Shown piece by piece: positions 1 to 5,288 of a stretch of 7,409 nt of DNA. Source of the stretch: Desulfosporosinus sp. UBA4726 (GTDB lineage Bacteria > Bacillota > Desulfitobacteriia > Desulfitobacteriales > Desulfitobacteriaceae); assembly GCA_002404215.1 (NCBI GenBank), contig DHJG01000075.1, positions 1,121 through 8,529 on the forward strand. The letters are read 5' to 3'. How positions within the stretch are numbered: the stretch's first letter is position 1; each line of letters opens with the position of its first letter. The notes below the pieces were generated by a model that searched no databases, was not told where the DNA came from, and was given only the letters and a program-made list of their open reading frames with translations. The position numbers were made by a program, and so were the translations under genes.

Positions 1-29
1 CGTTTTATAAGCTTGAAAGGATGTTTGTT

Positions 30-485
30 TTGAAAAACAACGAGGGTTCAATCGTACGATATATTTCTATCCTATATCGATATGGACAATCCTATATTAC
101 CAAAAGATTAGAATCTCTAAACATAGGTAGTGGACAGTATGGATTTTTGATGACGTTATATCTAAAAGGTGGGATTAATCAGGAGGAATTATCCTGTTAT
201 TTAAAAATAGACAAAGGAACCACCGCAAAGGCAATCAGGAAATTGGAAGATGAAGGTTATCTTGTAAGGGATATTGACTTAAAGGATAAACGAGCTTATA
301 AGATTTCTTTGACCCCAAAAGCGTTAGAGGTCATACCTGTTATTCAAGCCGCTGCTAAAGATTGGGAAAATATTATAACTTCTGGTTTATCAAAAGAAGA
401 GAGCCTATTGGTTGAAGAAGTTTTATACAAGATGGCTGAAAAGGCCTATTATATTAAAGAAAATTCCGAGGAGAACGAAAGATAA
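30..485 (+). CDS. MarR-family winged-helix transcriptional regulator
   Basis: Probable dimeric DNA-binding repressor of the MarR family, 151 residues from the chosen start, a normal length for the family. The middle carries the winged helix-turn-helix: helices around residues 47-60, the recognition helix at about 62-78 (KGTTAKAIRKLEDEGYL), and the wing at 83-95 with the family-typical D..D.R....LT pattern (DLKDKRAYKISLT). The flanking helices at residues 8-30 and 105-145 would form the dimer interface. I chose TTG at 30 because AAAGGA at 16-21 is a good ribosome binding site 8 nt upstream of it. The in-frame ATG at 21 overlaps that site and has none of its own. Citrate synthase starts 56 nt after the stop with no terminator between, so co-transcription is likely and regulation of that gene is plausible. 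The ligand and operator are unknown. The promoter lies mostly outside the window. Family assignment is firm; the target is inference. Confidence 0.88.
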   Translation: MKNNEGSIVRYISILYRYGQSYITKRLESLNIGSGQYGFLMTLYLKGGINQEELSCYLKIDKGTTAKAIRKLEDEGYLVRDIDLKDKRAYKISLTPKALEVIPVIQAAAKDWENIITSGLSKEESLLVEEVLYKMAEKAYYIKENSEENER

Positions 486-525
486 CAAATTGAAGTTTTC
501 TATTTTTCATAAGAGCATTATATCT

Positions 526-535
526 AAGTGGGGGG
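526..535 (+). promoter_or_regulatory. Ribosome binding site of citrate synthase
   Basis: A G-rich run (AAGTGGGGGGA, 526-536) ends 6-7 nt before ATG 542. It supports that start over the in-frame ATG six codons downstream. No good sigma-A promoter is visible in the 56-nt gap after the MarR gene. Confidence 0.5.
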
Positions 536-541
536 ATTTGT

Positions 542-1915
542 ATGATAGAGGATTACAAAATGGAACAGTTTGAGGAGAAAATGCTTAATGAGTTTAGTCG
601 GATGGCCGAAAAAAGTAGCTTAATCAATCCTGAATTGTATAGTAAATATGAAGTTAAACGCGGACTCCGTGATTTAGACGGGAAAGGCGTACTGGTTGGT
701 TTAACAGAAATCGGCGAGGCACAGTCTTACATACTTGAGAAAGGGGAAATGGTTCCTGGTCCAGGTCGATTAATTTATCGTGGTTACGATATTGCTGATC
801 TTGTCAACGGCTTTTCAAGTGATGATCGTTATAGGTTTGAAGAGACTGCTTATTTGCTACTCTTTGGACGCCTTCCGGATCAAAATGCACAAAAGGATTT
901 CCAACAACTTCTTGCTTCTTATCAAAGCCTACCGGAGGGTTTCGCCCGAGATATGATTTTAAAGGCACCTAGCAAAGATATCATGAATTCGTTGGCAAGA
1001 AGTGTTTTGGCTTTGTACTCTTTTGACGACAATTCTGATGATACTTCCGTGACGAATGTTTTAAAACAATGTATTCGGCTTATTGCCTGTTTTCCGTCTT
1101 TAGCCGTCTATGGCTACCAAGCATTATCTCATTACCATGGAAATCAAAGCCTGTATATTCACAGTCCGCGAGCGGATTTAAGCACTGCGGAGAATCTTCT
1201 CTCCATGCTGAGGCCGGATAGCAAATATACAAAACTAGAGGCGACATTGCTTGATCTGGCCCTTGTGCTTCATACCGAACATGGCGGGGGTAACAATTCA
1301 TCCTTTATGACCCACGTTGCAACATCAACAGGTACGGATACCTACTCGGTTATGGCAGCAGCCATCGGCGCGCTCAAAGGGCCTCGGCATGGAGGGGCTA
1401 ACATTAAGGTTGTCCAAATGGTTGAGGATATGAAAGACAAACTGAAGGATTGGGGTGATGATGATGAGATAGAGAGCTACCTTAACCAGATCCTTACCAA
1501 AGATGCATTTGATCGGTCAGGTTTAATTTATGGGATTGGCCACGCCGTCTACTCCATCTCGGACCCGAGAGCGGTTATTCTCAAAGATTATGTCGCCCAA
1601 CTTGCACGGGAAAAGGGACTGGAAGACGAATTTAAACTCTACGCAACGGTGGAGAGACTAGCACCTCAAGTTATAACAAAGTCCAATAAGATGTATAAGG
1701 GTGTCAGTGCCAATGTCGATTTCTATTCTGGTTTTGTGTATCGAATGCTCAATATACCAGTCGAAATGTTCACGCCGATTTTCGCGATTTCCAGAGTGGT
1801 AGGTTGGAGTGCTCATCGCATTGAAGAAATCGTCAATGTGGGGAAAATCATAAGGCCGGCATATAAAAGTGTTGCTCCAAGACGGAATTATATTAAGATG
1901 ACCGAGAGAACGTGA
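542..1915 (+). CDS. Si-type citrate synthase (possibly 2-methylcitrate synthase)
   Basis: Condenses oxaloacetate with acetyl-CoA to citrate in the cytoplasm, feeding the oxidative TCA branch and glutamate synthesis. The protein has 457 residues, longer than the roughly 370-430 usual for bacterial enzymes, with an N-terminal extension of about 45 residues typical of clostridial members. All catalytic and citrate-binding positions are present. With pig enzyme equivalents from motif alignment by eye they are: H247 in EHGGGN (H238), H283 in GPRHGGAN (H274), H334 in GIGHAVY (H320), R343 in DPRA (R329), D393 in NVDFYSG (D375), R418 (R401) and R438 in KIIRPAYKSV (R421). The enzyme should therefore be active. 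It belongs to the GltA fold and not to Re-citrate synthase, which resembles isopropylmalate synthase and occurs in some anaerobes. Sequence alone does not exclude propionyl-CoA as substrate; no prpB or prpD gene is adjacent. The upstream MarR gene probably shares its transcript. No clear terminator follows directly; the first strong hairpin is at 2244. Confidence 0.95.
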   Translation: MIEDYKMEQFEEKMLNEFSRMAEKSSLINPELYSKYEVKRGLRDLDGKGVLVGLTEIGEAQSYILEKGEMVPGPGRLIYRGYDIADLVNGFSSDDRYRFEETAYLLLFGRLPDQNAQKDFQQLLASYQSLPEGFARDMILKAPSKDIMNSLARSVLALYSFDDNSDDTSVTNVLKQCIRLIACFPSLAVYGYQALSHYHGNQSLYIHSPRADLSTAENLLSMLRPDSKYTKLEATLLDLALVLHTEHGGGNNSSFMTHVATSTGTDTYSVMAAAIGALKGPRHGGANIKVVQMVEDMKDKLKDWGDDDEIESYLNQILTKDAFDRSGLIYGIGHAVYSISDPRAVILKDYVAQLAREKGLEDEFKLYATVERLAPQVITKSNKMYKGVSANVDFYSGFVYRMLNIPVEMFTPIFAISRVVGWSAHRIEEIVNVGKIIRPAYKSVAPRRNYIKMTERT

Positions 1916-2001
1916 AAACTAAGCAGTTCCAACATAATATTCCTCCTATTAGCTTTGATTAAATTCGCTGATGCCCTATGTCATTAATTGGCGGCTATTA
2001 G

Positions 2002-2187
2002 TTTAGCGTTTTACAAAAAGGAAATATTGGCAAGGTAGGCCGAAATAACCGATTTATTATGCCGGCAATGGGTTCAAGTCATGGTGAAGCAGACGGAAAA
2101 GTTGGGGAGGAACTAATCGAATATTATGCAGCCCGTGCTCGCGGTGGGTTTGGAATTATTACGACATATTCATATTCGGACGTTTAA
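2002..2187 (+). pseudogene. N-terminal remnant of an Old Yellow Enzyme-family NADH:flavin oxidoreductase
   Basis: One frame encodes about 62 residues that read as the N-terminal strand and first helix of the FMN-binding TIM barrel of the OYE family. It begins VLQKGNIGKVGRNNRFIMPA, continues through MGSSHGEADGKVGEELIEYY and then AARARGGFGIITTY. The NRF.MPAM and YY.ARA.GG.G.I.T patterns are family hallmarks. There is no ATG, GTG or TTG at the expected start. A TAG at 1999-2001 directly precedes the homologous stretch, and a TAA at 2185-2187 ends it just after the ITxYxxxD region. Complete members have about 350-670 residues, so roughly 80-90% of the gene is missing. I saw no further recognisable part of it in 2188-2740. 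The reading frame is otherwise intact, which suggests a fairly recent deletion. It is unlikely to make a functional protein. Confidence 0.75.
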
Positions 2188-2243
2188 GGATTCTCTCTTC
2201 AATGGATATAACACAAATATTAGGATAATGAGTGTGGAAAATG

Positions 2244-2283
2244 AAAGGCCGGTCGAGGTTAATGATTACCTCGACTGGCCTTT
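2244..2283 (+). terminator. Strong hairpin, probable intrinsic terminator
   Basis: The arms AAAGGCCGGTCGAGGT (2244-2259) and ACCTCGACTGGCCTTT (2268-2283) pair over 16 positions with one G-U wobble, around an 8-nt loop TAATGATT. The T tract after the stem is short (TTTGTGTATT), so termination may be imperfect. The A run before the stem gives the minus strand a similar tail. It lies 56 nt after the oxidoreductase remnant and may be that gene's original terminator. It would also end read-through from citrate synthase, whose stop is about 330 nt upstream. Confidence 0.6.
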
Positions 2284-2458
2284 GTGTATTCGGCTTATTG
2301 TACATTCAGTAGATTACTTTTAGAACCAATACCATTAAAATCCCACTATTTACATTCATAATATTCACGGGGATGAGTTATTATATGTCGTAATCTCGTA
2401 TTAACAAAAAGGCATTTGCAAGGACAACTAAAGATAATAAAAGTTAGTAAGAGCGGGT
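2284..2458. other. Non-coding AT-rich stretch, nothing recognised
   Basis: No frame on either strand has a start with a ribosome binding site and a recognisable product here, and I see no RNA gene. The only structure is the left arm (2425-2436) of the 12-bp inverted repeat described separately. Most likely this is decayed sequence plus the upstream region of the promoter at 2462. Confidence 0.4.
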
Positions 2459-2468
2459 TAGTTAACTA
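2459..2468. promoter_or_regulatory. Palindrome overlapping the -35 region, candidate operator
   Basis: TAGTTAACTA is a perfect 10-bp palindrome. It covers the -35 hexamer of the candidate promoter at 2462-2489, the usual place for repressor binding. Its size and symmetry would suit a MarR-type dimer, and such a regulator is encoded at 30-485, but no second copy was found in front of that gene to support the link. Confidence 0.35.
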
Positions 2469-2489
2469 GTTGCCAGTTGTTTCTATAAT
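2462..2489 (+). promoter_or_regulatory. Candidate sigma-A promoter for the 21-residue peptide gene
   Basis: The -10 box TATAAT (2484-2489) is perfect. A -35 of TTAACT (2462-2467, 4 of 6 matches) lies 16 nt upstream. Transcription would start near 2496, giving a leader of about 53 nt before ATG 2549. It is the best promoter in the gap and points at the small gene. Confidence 0.5.
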
Positions 2490-2492
2490 AGA

Positions 2493-2524
2493 TTTTTCTC
2501 CCAGATATCTTTAGTTGAGAAAAA
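2493..2524. repeat. 8-bp inverted repeat in the leader of the small gene
   Basis: TTTTTCTC (2493-2500) and GAGAAAAA (2517-2524) are perfect reverse complements around 16 nt that include the palindrome AGATATCT (2503-2510). The left arm lies at or just before the predicted transcription start, so it may act as a DNA site and not as an RNA hairpin. Confidence 0.35.
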
Positions 2525-2548
2525 GTAGTTGTAAGGAGTGTGAAATAA

Positions 2549-2614
2549 ATGCTACGACTAATTGGGATAGTTGTTGTCATAATTGTAGTCCTTTATGTCT
2601 TGAAAATTATATAA
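2549..2614 (+). CDS. 21-residue single-helix membrane peptide
   Basis: A very small gene encoding MLRLIGIVVVIIVVLYVLKI plus one final isoleucine. Residues 4-18 are an unbroken hydrophobic, beta-branched run long enough for most of a membrane crossing. R3 near the start and K19 near the end could sit at the interfaces. A strong ribosome binding site AAGGAG (2533-2538) precedes ATG 2549 by 10 nt, slightly long but workable. A perfect -10 box lies about 60 nt upstream of the start. Signal, helix and stop fit together well for something this short, but I do not recognise a family. It could regulate a membrane protein, be a toxin-like peptide, or be expressed without known role. AbrB starts 130 nt downstream and no terminator is seen between. 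Chance is possible, since AT-rich DNA readily encodes hydrophobic runs. Confidence 0.5.
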   Translation: MLRLIGIVVVIIVVLYVLKII

Positions 2615-2690
2615 AATACTATTTACTATTTATTATTATCAAATCAATGGTATTTACCATTTTTGTTCTATGTAGAAGGTAGGGGGAAGA
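2615..2690. other. AT-rich spacer with a 16-nt palindrome
   Basis: This spacer is strongly AT-rich, with the repeated unit ACTATTT near 2618-2631. It contains the perfect palindrome AATGGTA-TT-TACCATT (2646-2661), a possible second regulator site about 35-50 nt upstream of the AbrB promoter. No gene is seen. Confidence 0.4.
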
Positions 2691-2732
2691 ATGACTTGTA
2701 AGTATGATAAGTATGATGTATCATACTTATAG
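2691..2732 (+). CDS. Possible 13-residue leader peptide (speculative)
   Basis: ATG 2691 opens a 13-codon frame, MTCKYDKYDVSYL, ending at TAG 2730-2732, directly before the ribosome binding site of the AbrB gene. AGGGGG (2681-2686) lies 4 nt before the ATG, and AAGGT lies a little further upstream. The 24-nt palindrome falls inside it. If a transcript begins upstream, its translation could open or close the hairpin and couple to AbrB. If the promoter at 2696-2724 is the real one, this frame is not transcribed in full and means nothing. Confidence 0.15.
   Translation: MTCKYDKYDVSYL
2696..2724 (+). promoter_or_regulatory. Candidate sigma-A promoter of the AbrB gene
   Basis: TTGTAA (2696-2701, 4 of 6) and TATCAT (2719-2724, 5 of 6) are separated by the ideal 17 nt. 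Transcription would start near 2731, leaving a leader of about 14 nt that holds only the ribosome binding site GAGGTG (2732-2737). Confidence 0.5.
2707..2730. promoter_or_regulatory. 24-nt palindromic candidate operator of the AbrB gene
   Basis: ATAAGTATGAT (2707-2717) and ATCATACTTAT (2720-2730) are perfect 11-bp inverted arms around GT. The half-site AAGTATGAT also occurs as a tandem direct copy at 2700-2708 and 2709-2717, so three half-sites lie in a row. The palindrome covers the spacer end and the -10 box of the promoter at 2696-2724, a typical arrangement for repression. Autoregulation by the adjacent AbrB-type protein is the simplest guess. In RNA it could also form a hairpin ending one base before the ribosome binding site. 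Confidence 0.6.
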
Positions 2733-2744
2733 AGGTGGTATGAG

Positions 2745-3011
2745 TTGATGCATCATGGTAAATTTTATGGTTCAACAGTTATGGGAGAACGTGGGCAAGT
2801 TGTTATTCCCGCTGAGGCCAGAGAAGAGATCGGTATCGCACCGGGTGAGAAACTTATTGTTCTTGGTAATAAGAAAAGAGGAGTTGTCATCCTTTTTAAA
2901 TCCGATGTGATGACACGATTTGCCGACATGATGTTTCGAAAAACTAGGTTCTTTGAAGAAATGTTCAATTCTCACGGAGAAGATTCAGATCAGGATAAAA
3001 CTAAGGGGTAA
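2745..3011 (+). CDS. AbrB/SpoVT-family DNA-binding transition-state-type regulator
   Basis: An 88-residue protein with one swapped-hairpin AbrB N-terminal domain at about residues 7-52. The domain shows the family pattern G.RGQVVIPAEAREEIGI.PGEKLIVLG followed by the strand GVVILF. This fold binds DNA as a dimer or tetramer. The tail (53-88) is helical with an aromatic/Met-rich segment (DMMFRKTRFFEEMF) and a charged end; it is not the usual AbrB C-terminal dimerisation domain. No MazF-, VapC- or Doc-like toxin follows, so an antitoxin role is unlikely. The start is TTG 2745, 7 nt after GAGGTG, or ATG 2748, 10 nt after; the difference is one residue. A palindromic operator covers its promoter, suggesting autoregulation. 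The AarF gene follows after 102 nt on the same strand, and AbrB-type genes beside AarF genes are familiar to me from related clostridia, though I could not check this here. Confidence 0.85.
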   Translation: MMHHGKFYGSTVMGERGQVVIPAEAREEIGIAPGEKLIVLGNKKRGVVILFKSDVMTRFADMMFRKTRFFEEMFNSHGEDSDQDKTKG

Positions 3012-3079
3012 ATATGTAATCACTCTAATCGTAAAAATTAAGTAAAAGCGTTTAGCTGAATCGGCTATCAGTAAGACAA

Positions 3080-3085
3080 TATAAT
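3080..3085 (+). promoter_or_regulatory. Possible internal promoter -10 box before AarF
   Basis: TATAAT (3080-3085) is a perfect -10 match, but the -35 at 17 nt (TGAATC, 3057-3062) is poor. A transcript from here would start near 3092, after the upstream ATG 3084 and before the ribosome binding site at 3101. It could therefore express AarF only from ATG 3114. Confidence 0.3.
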
Positions 3086-3100
3086 GTTTGAGGCTATGAC

Positions 3101-3107
3101 TAGGAGG
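3101..3107 (+). promoter_or_regulatory. Ribosome binding site that sets the AarF start
   Basis: TAGGAGG is a near-perfect Shine-Dalgarno sequence 6 nt before ATG 3114. The in-frame ATG at 3084 has no comparable site and overlaps a TATAAT box. Confidence 0.75.
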
Positions 3108-3113
3108 AAACTG

Positions 3114-4772
3114 ATGCCCATCATCACAAAGTATTATAAGGATAAACGCTTTCGAAAGATCATCACAATGTTTGTGCAATTTGTAGTTCAACTATGGTGG
3201 GTGAATAAGAAAAAGCGATTCCTTACCAAAGAAAACTATCAGAAGCAGACCAAGGCGATTTATCGGAAACAGGCGAGGGTATTTACAGAGACGGCTTCAG
3301 ACCTTGGGGGGCTTCTTATCAAACTGGGACAATTTTTTAGTTCCAGGGTGGATGTTTTACCAGAGGAGTACACAAGTGAACTTGCGAAGTTGCAGGATGC
3401 CGTCAAACCAGTCGAAACAGTAGAAATTATCAAGCGGATTGAAGCGGAATATTGCTGCCCGATTGCTGAGATTTATACGAATTTTTCTCAAGAACCGATT
3501 GCTTCTGCGTCTTTAGGGCAGGTTCATATTGCTGAAATAAAAGGTCATAATAGAGTAGCTGTGAAAATATTGCGTCCTGGCATCGAGGCAATTATCCAAA
3601 CAGATTTTGACGCGCTCCGATTTATGTTGACCTTCGCTAAGCGATATCCCAAGATTAGTGCAGCCGTCGATTTGGAGCAGATCTATCAGGAGTTTGTTGA
3701 AACCACTCTAGACGAACTCGATTACGTTAAAGAGGGGCAGCACGCGGATATTTTTCGAGCAAATTTTTCGGAAGACTCTAGAGTGAGCGTACCTGAAGTG
3801 TATTGGGACTACACGACAAAGCATGTATTGACGATGGAGTATGTCACAGGCTATAAAGTTAACGATTATCAGGCTCTCGAGAGAGCCGGGTTAGATCGGA
3901 TACAGATCGCGGATACCTTGATCTCAGCTTATGTGCAGCAATTACTGACCGATGCATTTTTTCATGCCGATCCTCATCCGGGTAATTTAATCGTTAAAGA
4001 AGATGGAACACTAGTTTTCATAGATTTTGGAATGGTGGGACGCATTGAGAAAGGCATGAGAGAAGACCTAATCGCCTTCGTCCTAGCCTTATTTAAGAAA
4101 GATACAGATCAAATGGTGATCATCTTTGAAAGGCTTGGGTTCCTGCGACCACATGCGGATAAACTAACCTTAGCCAAAGGGCTTAAGCTTGTCTTGGCCA
4201 ATGTTTTTAAGGATACGACCTTGAATAAAGTCAATTCAGAAGATTTCTTAATTGAATTAAGAGAATTTATGTATTCTCAGCCCTTTCAAATTCCGGCCCG
4301 AACCTTGTTCTTAGGGAAGTCGCTCTTGACGATCATGGGGATTTGTGGTGGACTGAATCCTCAGCTCGATCTTATAAAGACCCTTCAGCCCTATGCGGAG
4401 GAGTTGCTTTCGGGAGACGAATCAGGAAATGGCACTCAAGGTTTTATTCTAGACCAAGCTAAGAAGACGCTTGCAGAGTATATTACTTTGCCTGAAAAAT
4501 TAAACCGACTTATTACTGGTTTAGAAGTGGGTGAGATTAGAATTCAGCCCTCTAAGAGTTTTGAGTTAACCCTTTTAGAGAGCCAGAGAGACCAGGCCAA
4601 CCGCGTTGTAAGTGCGATTTTTAGCAGTGGGTTTCTAATTTCAGGAGTGAGTTTGTTAGAGGGACCCTATATTAAGGTTGGCTGGATGTTGATTCTTCTT
4701 TCAGCGCTAACTCTCGCCTCATTGTTAAAACGCAGAAGCAAGGCCATGCGGAGACCGCGTTTTCACCCTTAA
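3114..4772 (+). CDS. AarF/UbiB/ABC1 (ADCK)-family atypical kinase, membrane-anchored
   Basis: A 552-residue protein of the UbiB atypical kinase-like family. Motifs in order: the family-specific KLGQ (K70-Q73) that folds over the active site; the alanine-containing loop ASLGQ (132-136) replacing the usual glycine-rich loop; the VAVK lysine K151; the ELDYVKE helix (201-207); the hinge MEYVTG (241-246); the catalytic loop HADPHPGN with D286 and N291; and the DFG metal-binding aspartate D304. Every hallmark is intact, so nucleotide binding is expected. Two hydrophobic segments at about 504-516 and 521-537, followed by a basic tail, form the usual C-terminal membrane hairpin. In proteobacteria UbiB supports ubiquinone synthesis and appears to act as an ATPase on membrane lipids. 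A menaquinone user has no ubiquinone, so the role here is probably quinone or isoprenoid lipid handling, but unproven. Start ATG 3114 was chosen over ATG 3084 because of the TAGGAGG at 3101. The His-rich gene follows after 71 nt. Confidence 0.93.
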   Translation: MPIITKYYKDKRFRKIITMFVQFVVQLWWVNKKKRFLTKENYQKQTKAIYRKQARVFTETASDLGGLLIKLGQFFSSRVDVLPEEYTSELAKLQDAVKPVETVEIIKRIEAEYCCPIAEIYTNFSQEPIASASLGQVHIAEIKGHNRVAVKILRPGIEAIIQTDFDALRFMLTFAKRYPKISAAVDLEQIYQEFVETTLDELDYVKEGQHADIFRANFSEDSRVSVPEVYWDYTTKHVLTMEYVTGYKVNDYQALERAGLDRIQIADTLISAYVQQLLTDAFFHADPHPGNLIVKEDGTLVFIDFGMVGRIEKGMREDLIAFVLALFKKDTDQMVIIFERLGFLRPHADKLTLAKGLKLVLANVFKDTTLNKVNSEDFLIELREFMYSQPFQIPARTLFLGKSLLTIMGICGGLNPQLDLIKTLQPYAEELLSGDESGNGTQGFILDQAKKTLAEYITLPEKLNRLITGLEVGEIRIQPSKSFELTLLESQRDQANRVVSAIFSSGFLISGVSLLEGPYIKVGWMLILLSALTLASLLKRRSKAMRRPRFHP

Positions 4773-4843
4773 GAAATTGGTCTCTTAGGTGCTTGAAATT
4801 GAGGTTCATTCATTAAAATAGGATTAGAAAAGGAGAGATTTTC

Positions 4844-5191
4844 ATGAGTTTGGACAACATTAAATTTACCTTCGAAGAAAATGACGAAGGTTTCACAGTG
4901 ACCCTTAAAGGGGACAAAGAGAAGCTTAGAGCAAAGTTGGAAGCATTTGAGGCGTTCCTGAATTTCCGAGAAAAAGCAAAGCAAGCAGGCTTTGAGCATC
5001 CTAGCAGTGGCTCCCCTTTTCATCAGTTTATTAAAGCCATGCACAAACACCATGCAAATCATGGCGAGGGGCATGGGCATTGTGGTCATCATGGTCACCA
5101 CGGAGAACATGCTTTCAAACATGGACATTGTGGAGAGTCATCAAAGGGTGAGTCTCCAGTGAATCACAGTGAGGAAAAAAAAGCAGATTGA
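4844..5191 (+). CDS. Small histidine-rich putative metal-binding protein
   Basis: A 115-residue protein of no family I can name. The N-terminal part (1-50) looks like a small ordered domain: beta strands around IKFTFEEN and GFTVTLKG, then a charged helix EKLRAKLEAFEAFLNFREKA. The rest is low-complexity, with 16 histidines in the whole protein, most of them between residues 60 and 95, and two cysteines (C80, C96) placed in repeated HGHCG units (77-81 and 93-97). Such tracts bind Zn, Ni, Co or Cu and serve for storage, buffering or delivery. There is no signal peptide or membrane segment, so it should be cytoplasmic. AAGGAG (4830-4835) lies 8 nt before ATG 4844. It starts 71 nt after AarF and ends 58 nt before a strong terminator, so it is probably the last gene of the AbrB-AarF unit. 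A link between metal binding and the kinase is inference. Confidence 0.8.
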   Translation: MSLDNIKFTFEENDEGFTVTLKGDKEKLRAKLEAFEAFLNFREKAKQAGFEHPSSGSPFHQFIKAMHKHHANHGEGHGHCGHHGHHGEHAFKHGHCGESSKGESPVNHSEEKKAD

Positions 5192-5249
5192 AAATAATAT
5201 CTACCCCCTAGAAACCATTGCCATTGACAAAAATACTAAGCATACCTTT

Positions 5250-5288
5250 AAATGCCAATATACCTTGATGGGGTATATTGGCATTTTT
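5250..5288 (+). terminator. Intrinsic terminator of the AbrB-AarF-His-rich unit
   Basis: AAATGCCAATATACC (5250-5264) and GGTATATTGGCATTT (5272-5286) form a perfect 15-bp stem with a 7-nt loop (TTGATGG), running into a T tract at 5284-5288. It starts 58 nt after the stop of the His-rich gene. Confidence 0.88.

Larger units (their letters stand above)
2425..2517. repeat. Perfect 12-bp inverted repeat flanking a promoter
   Basis: CAACTAAAGATA (2425-2436) is the exact reverse complement of TATCTTTAGTTG (2506-2517), with 69 nt between. The candidate promoter at 2462-2489 sits between the arms, so a transcript from it would carry only the right arm. That fits a paired protein-binding site or DNA loop better than an RNA hairpin. 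Outside the 12 bp the match stops on both sides. Confidence 0.45.

Noticed and set aside
1080..1301. 73-codon minus-strand frame inside citrate synthase
   Set aside because: Shadow of a strongly conserved gene; no ribosome binding site or recognisable product.
2126..2323. 65-codon + strand frame starting MQPVLAVGLELL
   Set aside because: It overlaps the oxidoreductase remnant in another frame, runs through the 2244-2283 hairpin, has no matching ribosome binding site and resembles nothing.
2765..2975. Two overlapping minus-strand frames opposite the AbrB gene
   Set aside because: Both are antisense shadows of the AbrB domain, whose + strand motif is clear.
2745..3011. AbrB-type protein as a MazE-like antitoxin
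   Set aside because: No toxin-like gene is adjacent on either side; the downstream gene is a full-length AarF kinase.
2985..3191. 68-codon minus-strand frame across the AbrB-AarF gap
   Set aside because: It overlaps the start of AarF and its ribosome binding site; no supporting features.
4793..4819. Possible promoter TTGAAA...TAAAAT before the His-rich gene
   Set aside because: The spacer is only 15 nt; co-transcription with AarF is the simpler reading, though a weak promoter is not excluded.
4769..5128. 119-codon minus-strand frame opposite the His-rich gene
   Set aside because: The Met-rich product is the antisense of repeated CAT/CAC histidine codons; the + strand gene has the ribosome binding site and terminator.
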